Assembly: GCF_029784135.1 (NCBI RefSeq)
Contig: NC_073745.1
Location: forward strand, 281,329,803 to 281,393,802
Direction: 5' to 3'
DNA from: Toxorhynchites rutilus septentrionalis
Taxonomy: Eukaryota; Arthropoda; Insecta; Diptera; Culicidae
DNA length: 64,000 nucleotides
A model generated the notes under the pieces. That model was not told the DNA's origin. It made no database searches and saw only the letters and a list, made by a program, of their open reading frames with translations. The position numbers and the translations under genes are program-made. Position 1 is the first letter of the stretch, and the number at the start of each line of letters is the position of its first letter. Positions 23,250 to 32,960 of this stretch are shown piece after piece.

Positions 23250-23756
23250 TACAATACCGTTCATCAACTAAAACTTCGAGGTAAGCGAAAAGGTCCATCA
23301 CCAACAATCGTCAAAGCAGACATTTCTTCACATAAAGAAAGTTCCGTATTGTTGGGTCCTGTCGAGCAACCAGCCAATAGATTTCAACTAATACCGCTCG
23401 CAACAGGAAAAAATCAAGACAAACGTCGAGAGCTAGAGAGCTTTCGTTGTGTTCCACCACAGGACAATGTTAGACCTAATGTTTCTTTGACAACCCGACT
23501 CGAGTTGTTGGAGTTTAACTGGAATGTGCTATTTTACCTGCCGTACTCACCAAATATTGCATCTTCCTTGTTAAGCTCCCTGCTAAATATACTGAAGAAC
23601 AAAACCTTTGACTCTTTGGGCAATATAAAAAGCAATTAGTCTAGTTTTTCGACGAGAAAACATACAAGTTCTGGGAAGGAAAGGTGGTGCTAAATTATGG
23701 AACAAAACGGTACAGATATAATCGTATGTTTTCCTATAAAAATTATGCTGTTTAAG
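23250..23756 (+). pseudogene. mariner (DD34D-type) transposase relic
   Basis: The segment keeps the typical C-terminal half of a mariner transposase. It shows SPTIVKADIS near 23300, PPQDNVRPNVSL (aligned to the HDNARPH motif with the second catalytic D) at about 23457, LEFNWNVLFYLPYSPNIASS at about 23510 and KNKTFDS near 23600. The third catalytic aspartate of the SPD motif is N here (YSPNIAS). The N-terminal DNA-binding half is not recognisable, and stops lie outside the 23349-23639 frame. A SINE is inserted just after it. The terminal repeats were not found. Confidence 0.65.
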
Positions 23757-23768
23757 TGTTCCTAAAAT

Positions 23769-24036
23769 TGACGGCGCCAGTGGTTGTGTGGTTAGCGTAA
23801 AAGCCTCACAATCCGATCGGCCTGGGTTCAATCCCAGCTGGCGTCGTTGGGATTTTCTGAGGTGAAAAATCTCTGGTTACGTCTTTCTTCGGAGGGGAAG
23901 TAAAAGAAGTTGGCCCGGCTCATGAGTTGTTGAGTATGATAGGTAGGAACAGGTGGAGTCGCCTCCCTGATGTCGGTGATTGGCACTGAAGTGGCAGAAA
24001 TAGGCCGACGAAAAATAAGCGAAGATAAAAAAAAAT
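23769..24036 (+). mobile_element. tRNA-derived SINE, family B (Feilai-like)
   Basis: A 12-bp duplication, tgttcctaaaat, flanks it at 23757-23768 and 24037-24048. The head has a box A-like tggttgtgtggttagcg and a box B-like gggttcaatcccagc, with the arms of a tRNA-like fold. The body follows, ending in poly(A). It shares no body sequence with family A. Mosquitoes have the tRNA-related Feilai SINE family and this one has the right form, but I cannot confirm the name. Confidence 0.8.
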
Positions 24037-24048
24037 TGTTCCTAAAAT

Positions 24049-26242
24049 CCGCTCGGATTGTTCGTATAACCTAATATCCTCATCAAATCTTCAAATCTAT
24101 TGTCATTTTCTGAGGCTTCCATACGAAGACGCGAGTATTATAATAAGATAATATTTTTTTTCAAAAACATGAAATCTTCTGTCATTTGAGCAAATGAAAA
24201 ATAATTGGTTTGAGTGGGCCACAAATTCAAACACGTCAGAATAATGTCCATCTTCACAGCCGACACAGGTTCCATCATAGCGGAGCAATTTCCCAGAATA
24301 AACCCGGTTTTAATTTGAAGACTGTCGTTTCAGCAGCGCAAATTTGCCCAATAAAGCAAATTTCTTTCGGAAAACAAAACCTTTTATACTCGCAAACTTC
24401 TCTGTCCCTCCTTCGGGCAATTCGAGGGGCCCTCATCTTCCTTCGACGCGGAGTCATTATTTTGGCCGGTCCGGCTGTCATCCCTTCTCACATTTCGTGA
24501 TCACACTGGCTTCGGAAGGTGTCTGTGTTTGTAGCCTGCGATGGACCCAATCTGTCCACTTGGCGACGAAAGTAGAAGTTTAATCCTTCGCGGACACTCC
24601 CCCCGGGGTACGAACAAATTCATTAAAGACGGCAAGGACCGACGACCATCCGACAGAAGACAGGCGCATTTGATAGACTTCCCTCGCCGTTATGATTCGG
24701 ACAACCGGACATCATCTTCAAGGAGAAACTTATCCATTTTTGTGTTCTCGGAGTGAAGAATACCTTTTTGTGCGCTCTTGTCTTTCATCGTTAATCATGA
24801 TGATGTCGGCAGCAGAGGGATAGAGAGTGGTGCAAAAGTTGGTACAGAAAGAGTAAGGGTTACTATCGTTTTCCACTTTGGGAGCCCATCGACCAACACT
24901 TGGAGGACACAAGCTTCTCTTCCAGCAGGCGCTATTCTTCAATTAAACAAAGCACAAAATGTGCGAATGTCTTTGAGGGATCAAGCTTGAATCCCGGCCC
25001 GAGCAAATTTGTGTGAAGGGAGCTCAATGAACACGTTTCAAACGAGGCGATTAAAGCGTCCGTAATAAATCATTGCCTTAAATCATCAAGCCAAATGAAG
25101 ACATGCAAATGAACGAATTGATGAGCATTAGATAAAGCCCTCGGAAGCAATCGAAATGCGCAATTTTATACGACCCAACGAAAGCTTTAAGCAACGTTAC
25201 TCACCACAAAAGCCCATTCACCTGTCATGTATTATTCGGCTGGGAACGGTACAGATGGGTGCCCGCACACATACAGCTGAGCACACACACACGCGCCCAC
25301 CTTTATCCACACACACAAAGGAGAGCGAAGGTAAAAAGCAAACACAGGCGGCAACAGAGTTGACAATGATACCAAGCACTGCTTCCTTTTCCCCCTGCGA
25401 GTAGTGGGAGGGTAGACATTTGCAAACGTATCGCTTTCAGTTCCCCCATAATGTGTTACAAGTTCTGTGCCCCAGCGTGAGATTTGACCCTCTTTCCAAG
25501 TGGAGAGCACCTGTTGTTGCAAATAGCGGTTACAGGGTGGTGTACCCACTCACCCCGTCTCACCCTTCGTTCACCGAATCGGTACCGGTGTTGACAATCC
25601 TGAAACCAAAAACGCGAGTGTGTATATCGAGGGTAGCTCAAAAGTGAGCTCCAGCTGGGTTCAAAGTTGTTTGTCAGCGGTGTTCGCAAGTTGCAAAATG
25701 AGGAGGCTTACAGGCTGTTGGGCTAGAACGAAGGTACTATAGGAACCACCACGTAAGCATGTGTGAATGGGTTCGAGTCAAAAGCTGAAAAGCAAGAGCA
25801 TCTATTTGCACTCTCGATCCTGCCGGGAGAACTTTACTAAAACCAACTTTCCAACAAAAGGAAACACCTCAGCCCTCCAGGGCTATTACGCAGAGGTGGA
25901 AAACGTGGGACTATGGAAGCTGGCTCAAGATTTAATTTATTTCAACGTGTTTTTTTCAATTCGCCCGACCTTTTCCGACGAACCTCGAGCCTCGACGACA
26001 GAACCATGGTTTTTTTTTCATCGTAGAAGCGCAATAAAATCTTTTTCACGAATATGTTCAGAAATTGTGATAGCAATAATAATTCCCATTCATTACATCT
26101 AGGCCCCAGTGGAATCCGGAAGGCCGTGGAAAGAAGGAATACTTTCCCGGTTGAATCATTTCCCTGTCGTTTGACTGCTGCCGGTAGTGCCGCGACAGGA
26201 TCAAAAAGCATCCACAACAACAAAAAAATCGGGTCTCTTATA
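24049..26242. other. low-repeat non-coding DNA
   Basis: Base composition is more balanced than in the flanking repeats. A short CA-rich tract lies at about 25265-25320. Many short overlapping frames occur on both strands (for example 24210-24756 and 25156-25689), but none shows a domain, splice-consistent exon or start context I can defend. It may be single-copy intergenic or intronic DNA. Confidence 0.4.
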
Positions 26243-26244
26243 TA

Positions 26245-26293
26245 AAGGGTGTGTCACATCAAATTGCATCACGGAAAAAACGCTGTAGAAATT
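26245..26293 (+). repeat. terminal inverted repeat, left, of the DD37E element
   Basis: 49 bp starting AAGGGTGTGTCACATC immediately after the TA target. It matches the complement of 27494-27542 except at position 8 (G here, A there). Confidence 0.9.
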
Positions 26294-26373
26294 CGCCCAG
26301 TAGACCTATCCTTTTGAAAATTTTAGACAGTAAAATAAAAACTATTAAACAACTTTTGGCATTTTCTTTTTAT

Positions 26374-27390
26374 TCATACTTCGAGCCCAAGCCCGTATGC
26401 TCGCACCTTCCTCTTTACCCCGCCCATAAGGTTCTGTACAACGTCAGGTTGTAGTTTTTTTTGAACAGAAATCCATTTTCTCTTGAAGTCCGCCTCCGAT
26501 TTGACAACTTTTGGGTTCTTCCGGAGGGCCTGCTTCATAATCGCCCAATATTTCTCTATTGGGCGAAGCTCCGGCGCATTGGGCGGGTTCATTTCCTTTG
26601 GCACGAAGGTGACCCCGTTGGCTTCGTACCACTCCAACTCGTCCTTTGAATAGTGGCACGAAGCGAGATCCGGCCAGAAGATGGTTGGGCCCTCGTGCTG
26701 CTTCCATAGTGGTAGTAAGCGCTTCTGTAGGCACTCCTTAAGGTAAACCTGCCCGTTTACCGTGCCGGTCATCACGAAGGGGGCGCTCCGCTTTCCGCAA
26801 GAGCAGATCGCTTGCCACACCATGTACTTTTTGGCAAACTTGGATAGTTTCTGCTTGCGAATCTCCTCCGGAACGCTGAATTTGTCCTCTGCGGAGAAGA
26901 ACAACAGGCCCGGCAGCTGACGAAAGTCCGCTTTGACGTAGGTTTCGTCGTCCATTAGCAGGCAATGCGGCTTCGTCAGCATTTCGGTGTACTGCTTCCG
27001 GGCTCGCGTCTTCCCCACCATGTTTTGCCTTTCGTCGCGGTTAGGAGCCTTCTGAACCTTGTATGTACGCAGGCCCTCCCGCTGCTTGGTCCGCTGGACG
27101 AATGAACTTGACAAATTCACCTTATTGGCGACATCCCGGATCGAACTTCTCGGATCACGTCTAAACTGCTTAACTACGCGCTTGTGATCTTTTTCACTGA
27201 CGGAGCATCCATTTTTGCCGTTCTTCACCTTCCGGTCGATGGTTAGGTTCTCGAAGTATCGTTTTAGTACTCTGCTGACCGTGGATTGGACGATTCCCAG
27301 CATCTTACCGATGTCCCGATGTGACAACTCCGGATTCTCGAAATGAGTGCACAGGATTAATTCACGATACTCTTTTTCGTTCGACGACAT
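26374..27390 (-). CDS. DD37E transposase, intact, 338 aa
   Basis: The enzyme would cut at the terminal repeats and insert the element at a TA. Residues 1-110 carry two helix-turn-helix-like parts (SHRDIGKMLGIVQSTVSRVL at 23-42, and SSIRDVANKVNLSSSFVQR at 82-100) separated by a basic stretch that could be a nuclear signal. The catalytic triad is D148 in MDDETY, D241 in FWPDLASCH and E279 in ELRPIEKYW, with 37 residues between the last two, hence DD37E. The ATG at 27390 leaves about 100 bp to the right terminal repeat. No stop or frameshift interrupts it and the length suits the family. In this window it is the only transposable-element protein that looks able to function. Confidence 0.92.
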   Translation of the reverse strand: MSSNEKEYRELILCTHFENPELSHRDIGKMLGIVQSTVSRVLKRYFENLTIDRKVKNGKNGCSVSEKDHKRVVKQFRRDPRSSIRDVANKVNLSSSFVQRTKQREGLRTYKVQKAPNRDERQNMVGKTRARKQYTEMLTKPHCLLMDDETYVKADFRQLPGLLFFSAEDKFSVPEEIRKQKLSKFAKKYMVWQAICSCGKRSAPFVMTGTVNGQVYLKECLQKRLLPLWKQHEGPTIFWPDLASCHYSKDELEWYEANGVTFVPKEMNPPNAPELRPIEKYWAIMKQALRKNPKVVKSEADFKRKWISVQKKLQPDVVQNLMGGVKRKVRAYGLGLEV

Positions 27391-27493
27391 TTTTCCAAAT
27401 TTACGAAAAATTGACAGTGAAGCATGGCCAACGTCATCTATACACTCTTATCTGATTATAAGCGAAAGCTGAAGATATAATTCCTAAAAATTA

Positions 27494-27542
27494 AATTTCT
27501 ACAGCGTTTTTTCCGTGATGCAATTTGATGTGACATACCCTT
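27494..27542 (-). repeat. terminal inverted repeat, right, of the DD37E element
   Basis: 49 bp, the complement of the left repeat with one mismatch, ending in ACCCTT before the TA target at 27543-27544. It lies about 100 bp upstream of the transposase ATG, so the promoter must lie within or beside it. Confidence 0.9.
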
Positions 27543-27544
27543 TA

Positions 27545-28327
27545 GGCACCGTTTTTTCTTCCTTCCAGTATCAACCGCCCGACCAACCAACACCGGATGA
27601 CTACCAGCGTTTAGAATAAATGAGAAGGGAAATATAATGAAAATTTCATTTAGCCTTTTCTCTGCTCCAATGGCTGACGGTGTTGCGAGAATTATGCGTT
27701 TTTTTTTGTGTGCGTGGATTAAATAGAAACGTTTAACATGGTGTGATCGTCTATTTGTAGATTTAATTTCCCGCGTTTTCGTGATATTCGCCGTGGAAGG
27801 GAAGTACTCCCTTAGAGAATAATAACCAAATTCGGCGTATTTTGTCATAATAATTATATTTGCAACCGTTGCTGGGGATGTTTACCAGTCGCCCGATTTT
27901 CGATTGACGAAAACATCCGAAATTGCTGCTGCGGAAATTCGCTTTCGTGGGAGTTTTAGTATCAATCGTGATTATATTTATATTTATCCTGCTACTATTT
28001 TTGAACTCTACCCATATCACACACAGCACTTGGGAGTGTAAATGTTCAATCTCATTGCCGTCGAAATAATGAAGGGGAAATATTTGGCTATGCTAATAAT
28101 CATAAAATCACTTCAACCAAATACATCACTATTTTGTGATGCTATTTAAATTACTTTGCGTTTTGTAAAGGTGTACAAAACGCAAAGTAATAATTTGGCA
28201 CTTCTTTTTTATAATTTTCTCCTGTCACTTTCATCACATATTATAGGGAAGGTGGTATTTGTCTAATACTCACAAAAACGCATGTAAATTTTTTCATTGC
28301 TGGATAATAGCTTTTCTATGAGGAGAA
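27545..28327. other. non-coding DNA
   Basis: No gene is visible. The minus-strand frame at 27456-27848 overlaps the TIR of the DD37E element and has no domain. The only notable structure is the hairpin at 28150-28191. Confidence 0.4.
28150..28191. repeat. perfect 18-bp stem hairpin
   Basis: ATTACTTTGCGTTTTGTA and its exact complement are separated by a 6-base loop, AAGGTG. It is not followed by a T-run. No element ends were found around it. Confidence 0.75.
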
Positions 28328-28433
28328 TAGGATTGGGCGATCTTCATGAAAAGATCGATCTTGTCGAATCGATTTTCCAAACGGCGTTTGGATCGATGTC
28401 GGTGCCAAAGAATCGATGATTGTCGAATCGATC
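28328..28433 (+). mobile_element. end of the GATCGAT-type TIR element, interrupted by the R4-like LINE
   Basis: It begins TA then GGATTGGGCGATCTTC, matching the terminus at 666, and continues with GATCGATC-rich sequence. It stops at the poly(A) end of the R4-like LINE. The far end of this copy was not found. Confidence 0.55.
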
Positions 28434-30570
28434 TTTTTTTTCGGCAGACTTGTCTCACTTCTTGATTAGGCAAACCTAGCCAGAATATTCACTTGCCCCT
28501 GGGCTTCTGAATGCCAAAAGAGGACTGGGCTCTGCGGAATGCACGTATCTGCATGCTCGTGCTGTTTTAGTCCTGACCGAGGAATTGTCGGACAATCGCG
28601 CAGGTGCTAAGGATGTCCGACTGTTGGATGCCGGCCAATTCCTTCTCCATATTTTACACCTTCAGCGCTTCCAGAAGTGTCTTCGGGACAATTCTAGTTC
28701 CAGAGAGAACGACTGGAACAATTCTTGAGATCTCCCTTAGCCACCACAATTCTCTGAGTTCCACGGCCAATGGGCGATACTTGCAAATTTTGCGACCGTG
28801 GGTCTCCTCCAGATTCTGGTTCAGTGGAATAGCGGTCGCTCTTGTCATACACTATAATATCTGGACGGTTGTGGTGGATCGAGAGGTCGGTCAGAACAGT
28901 GCGATCCCAGTACAGCTTGAAACGGTCATTTTCCAAGACAGGTGCAGGCAGGTACCGGTAGATGAGTACGTTGTTTTGCAGTAGACTACATTGGAGCGCC
29001 AGTTGTCGATGAACAATATGGGCCACGTTGTTGTGGCGCTCGTTTTAGGCTGCGTTGGCCAAAACGGGACAGCCTCCCATAATGTGCTCTATGTTTTCAC
29101 CTGGTTGATGACACATCCGGCAAATGTCATCAACGTCTTGATGCGAGACGTACCGCCTGCAGTTTCTCGTCGGCATTATCCTGTCCTGGATGGCTATCAT
29201 GTCGGCTTCTACCACTGAAGAGGGTTCATCACACGTTAGCCACAGATTAGATGCGGCCTTGTCGACGTGTGGCCGGTTCAGTTGATGGGGATGAGCACCA
29301 TGCACTGCCTTCTGCTTCCAAGCTGCAATATTCTCCTCCACTGTCTGCCGATTGCAGTTGAGTTGGTACTCCGCTTGCGCCAAGTGCAGAGCGCTGTACC
29401 CTCTGTCAGCGGCCTGGTATAGCGCGTTTTGGTTGGCGCGTTCTGCGAAGTACTCGCGCAGTTGTCGTACCTGGGCAACAGACAGTGCAGATATGTCGAC
29501 TATTCCACGTCCCCATTCTTTGCGTGCTAGTGAAACTCTCTTCAGTGCCGATTGAGGATGGTGCATTTCGGCCTCTTTGAATGTATTCCTCATTCTCCTC
29601 TCAAGGTCTTCTAGGTCAGTTTTGCTCCATTTGACTACACCAAAACTGAAGGTCAGCAGGGGAACCGCGAATGTGTTGATCGCGTGTACCTTGTTCCCCG
29701 CGTTGATGAAAGTCCTCAGGACACAGTTCCCTCGACTCAAGAAATTGTATCGCAGCTCTGTCTTGATGTCAGAGTGGTGAATCCCGGTGAGCTGTCGAAA
29801 TCCAAGATATTTATAGGATTCGCCACGAACCATGCCTCTTATCAACTCTCCGTCATTGACCTCGTAACCTCCGGATTCGATATGCTGCCCTTTCAGCAGA
29901 TGGACACAGCGGCACTTGTCGAGGCCGAACTCCATGCAGATGTCCCTGCTTATGTCTTCGACAACCCGGATAGCTACACCTAGACGCTGATGTGAATCAG
30001 CGTAGTCCTTGAGATCATCTATGTGAAAGGTATGGGTTACTTCTTCGTGGGCGCCTTCCCCATACCTTATTTTATAGCCATGACCGTTTCTATTGAGCGT
30101 CCTGCTGAGGAGGTTCAGTGCCAGACAAAACCAAAGCGGGCTGAAAGAGTCGCCTTGGAATATCCCCCTCTTTATTTGCAGCATTCTAGACTTCAACACA
30201 TTTTCCCCTATCACTAAGGTGCAGAGAGGTTCTTCACTGCCTCATCGTATGCTGCAGGAACCTAACGACGACGGGATCAATTTTGTAGAGCTCCAATACC
30301 CGGACGAGAAACGAGTGAGGTATGGAGTCATAAGCCTTCCTGTAATCGATGTAGGCCATGCTTAGGTTCCGCTGGTTATATACCGCCTGGCCGACCATGG
30401 CTGCGTCGCTGATAGCCTGGTCTTTGCAGCCATGCGTATTTTTCCTGCATCCTTTCTGCTCTTCTGCGATGATGTGATGTTGTTCGCAGTGAGCAGAAAC
30501 TTTGGCGGTTATGATGCTGCTTAAAATCTTGTACAGACTCGATAGGTACGTTATCGGTCTGTACCGTATT
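28434..30570 (-). mobile_element. R4/Dong-like LINE, 5'-truncated
   Basis: The 3' end is poly(A), seen as eight T at 28434-28441. The 5' end falls inside the reverse transcriptase near 30570. The protein has no APE endonuclease but a C-terminal restriction-like endonuclease, which marks the R2/R4 group of LINEs. Many of these are site-specific; this copy is inserted in the GATCGAT-type TIR element. No target-site duplication was found. Confidence 0.7.
28600..30565 (-). pseudogene. R4-like ORF (reverse transcriptase plus restriction-like endonuclease)
   Basis: From the 5' side it reads ITYLSSLYKILSSIITAKV, then YIDYRKAYDSIPHSFL (RT motif A), IKRGIFQGDSFSPLWFCLA (motif B-like) and FHIDDLKDYA where YMDD is expected. 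The long open part is 29045-30214. A zinc-finger-like CRMCHQPGENIEHIMGGC (about 29060-29115) is followed by KLYWDRTVLTDLSIHHNRPD and IIVYDK, which fits the (R/K)PD...D signature of restriction-like endonucleases. The C-terminal part ends near 28600. Frame changes occur near 30200, 29045 and 28850, with stop codons at about 30240 and 29043. No function remains. Confidence 0.7.
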
Positions 30571-30593
30571 GTCTCATATTCCGAACAGTCTCA

Positions 30594-31540
30594 AATTCCG
30601 AACACTTCATTTTTAAATGTAAATTTACTACACTTTAATGTTATAAATAATCGAATAATGAAAGCCCTGACATTCTTTGAGGTATAAGCAACATTTTAAC
30701 ATCATTTACAGGCTCTGATTTAGCCTATAATTTGAAATAATAAATATTTTCAAAAAAGTGACAGTCAAAATCAAAGATAAAATGCTTGCGTTAGCAAATT
30801 GCGTAAAAAGCAAGCATTATTAATTGTTTAGTTTCTTTCAACTTCTTTGTTTCCTTTTTTTCATGTTGAGTGCTAGATAAGGTGAGAATCTACAATAAAT
30901 TAATGAAAAAATGATATTTTATGAAGAAATGTTCATTAAAATTAGTATTAAAGTAGTGTTCGGAATTTGAATCAAGTTTCTTTGCATAATTGAAATTCCG
31001 AACACTTCATTTTAAATGTAAATTTACTAAATTTTAATGGTATAAATAATTGGATAATGAGAGCCTTGACATTCTATGGGTTATAGTCTTCATTTTAACA
31101 TCATTTACAGGTATCGATAAAGCTTATAATTTATAATATTAAGCATTTGCAAAAAAATGACAGTCAAAACCAATGGTGAAATGTTTTCGTTAGCAAATTC
31201 CATAAAACACAGGCACCATTATTTTTCAGTTTTTGTAGTTTTACTATTTTGTTTGCTGTTTTTATGTAAAGTACTAGAAAAGTAAGAATCTACAAATGGA
31301 TGAAAAAAAATTATATTTTATGCAGAAATATTTATTAAAATTAGTATTGAAGTAGAGTTCAGAATCTGAATGGAGTTTCGACGTATGATTCAAATCCCAA
31401 ATACATCTTTTGTACATGAGAATTTGATGAACTTTAATGTTATAAATAATTTCATAATGAAAACCTAAACATAAACTATCGAAAACCAGTGATAAAATGT
31501 TTGCATTAGCAAATTTCATCGAAAACAAGCATCGTGAATT
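30594..31540 (+). repeat. tandem repeat, about 400-bp unit, 2.4 copies
   Basis: Units begin near 30594, 30994 and 31394. Each starts with a variant of attccgaacacttcat and contains taacatcatttacagg, then gacagtcaaa and a ttagcaaattcc block. The third unit is shortened by an internal deletion. A single inverted unit lies at 8690-8985 and a fragment with the ttcggaatt motif lies at about 32165-32205. Confidence 0.7.
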
Positions 31541-31640
31541 TTTAAATTGTTGTATGTTAATTGCTGTTTATATGTTCGTTCGGTAAGAAACTCTTCACGA
31601 ATCCACTATAAATTGTTAAAAAAATCTTTTATGAAGAAAC

Positions 31641-31935
31641 GACCCGGCAAACTTCGTCCCGCCAAAAATTTGTTTTTTGTTATCAAAACCTTCAAACATT
31701 CACGTTTTCTTACTATGAGCAAGTTCATGGGTCTAATCGCAGAAATGTTCATTGATTGATCTTCTAATCGACCCCATTGAATTTATCTTTTACTATGAAA
31801 TTCCACATCATTATAATATCAGATTATTTTCAGACACAATTCTCGTTCAAGATTTTTCAACCACTTGCAAATAACATGTTTCTCCGTTACATGGAATAAA
31901 TGTTTTATACAGAAAATATGATAGATTAAGGACAG
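31641..31935 (-). mobile_element. Helitron-like repeat, 3' part, reverse orientation
   Basis: It begins acccggcaaacttcgtcccg, the complement of the family 3' end, but lacks the terminal CTAG. The following sequence matches 48935-49225 in reverse through the aacatgtttctccgttacat block. The frame at 31547-31759 on the plus strand arises from this repeat. Confidence 0.6.
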
Positions 31936-32269
31936 TCCTAAGTCGGACAATTGCTTCGAGTTCTGCTCTTATCAACACATTCGGCTATACTTTTTTATTG
32001 GTTTAGATAAAAGAAAATATAGGAGTGCGTTTCATCACATTAAAATCCATTTCCAGTTTCGAACAAAGATCAATTTCACTTGCGAAAACATCAAATGGAC
32101 CAACAGTACTTGTCACTATGTAATTGTAGAACATTCAACTGTCATGTTTGGTTGGAATATTTTTGGCTGTTCGGAATTTGAGACAAAAGTGTTCGGAATG
32201 TGGTCGTAGAACGCCTTTTCGTTATCTCCAAACATCCAAACAACATTTTGGCAGCCATACAAATGAATC

Positions 32270-32960
32270 ACGAAATTCAGCATAACTCGAGAACTATGGT
32301 GGATAGACACTCCTCACACCTCTCTAAGGGGGAGGGCTGCCACACAAATGAAACAAAAAATTTCTTCAAAACTCGAAAACTGGTCAAGCAAATGGAGCCA
32401 AATTTGGCATGTGAAGGTTCCAGAGGGCACAAAACGTTTCTATGGTGTATAGACACTCCTGCTTCTGAATAACTCGATAACTAATCAAGCAAATAGAGCC
32501 AAATTGGGGATGTGAAGACTTGTGGGTACGAGAAATGTTTTTATGATGGTATGACACCCCTCCCTCCTCTGGAATGAAGAGGGGGTCCCATAAAAATATT
32601 ACACATATTTCAACCAGACATGACAATTGAAAACATTCAGAAAACTCTGAAGGGCAATGTGAAAATTCAATTCCCATATGTTCTATAATTACATAGTGAC
32701 TCTTCTATATCTATATCTTCTATATCTTCTTCTAGCTATATATATAAAAATGGAAAAATGGAGCCAAACAAATGAAGCATACATTTCTGCATAATTCAAG
32801 AACGAATTAAGCAAAAGAAACCAAATTTGGCATGTGGAGGTTTTAGGGAACATGTTGAGATTTTAGGGGGCACGAAACATTTCTATGGTGGCTCGACATA
32901 CCTACGCCCTCTCTAAGGGCATGAGGGCTGCCATACAAATGAAACACAAACTTCTACAGA
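32270..32960 (+). repeat. diverged minisatellite units of the Helitron-like family
   Basis: Blocks containing gagccaaatttggcatgtg and a ggcacgaaacatttctatgg motif recur at about 32395, 32495 and 32825. They are the reverse of the ~141-bp units at 37245-37970. A 5'-end-like tatatatataaaaatgg at 32737-32754 suggests two copies of the family are joined here. Confidence 0.55.

Larger units (their letters stand above)
26245..27542 (-). mobile_element. complete DD37E Tc1/mariner-superfamily element (ITmD37E type)
   Basis: The element is 1298 bp and flanked by TA (26243-26244 and 27543-27544). Its terminal inverted repeats are 49 bp (26245-26293 and 27494-27542) with a single mismatch by eye, beginning AAGGGTRTGTCACATCAAAT. 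It holds one intact transposase frame on the minus strand. Size, TA target and DD37E triad agree with the mosquito ITmD37E family. All parts needed for transposition appear present. Confidence 0.9.

Noticed and set aside
23770..23845. tRNA gene on the plus strand
   Set aside because: Box A- and B-like sequences are present, but it is followed by a SINE body and poly(A) and flanked by a 12-bp duplication.
24210..25689. several 70-105-codon frames as small genes
   Set aside because: They overlap on both strands, lack domains and look like chance frames in GC-balanced DNA.
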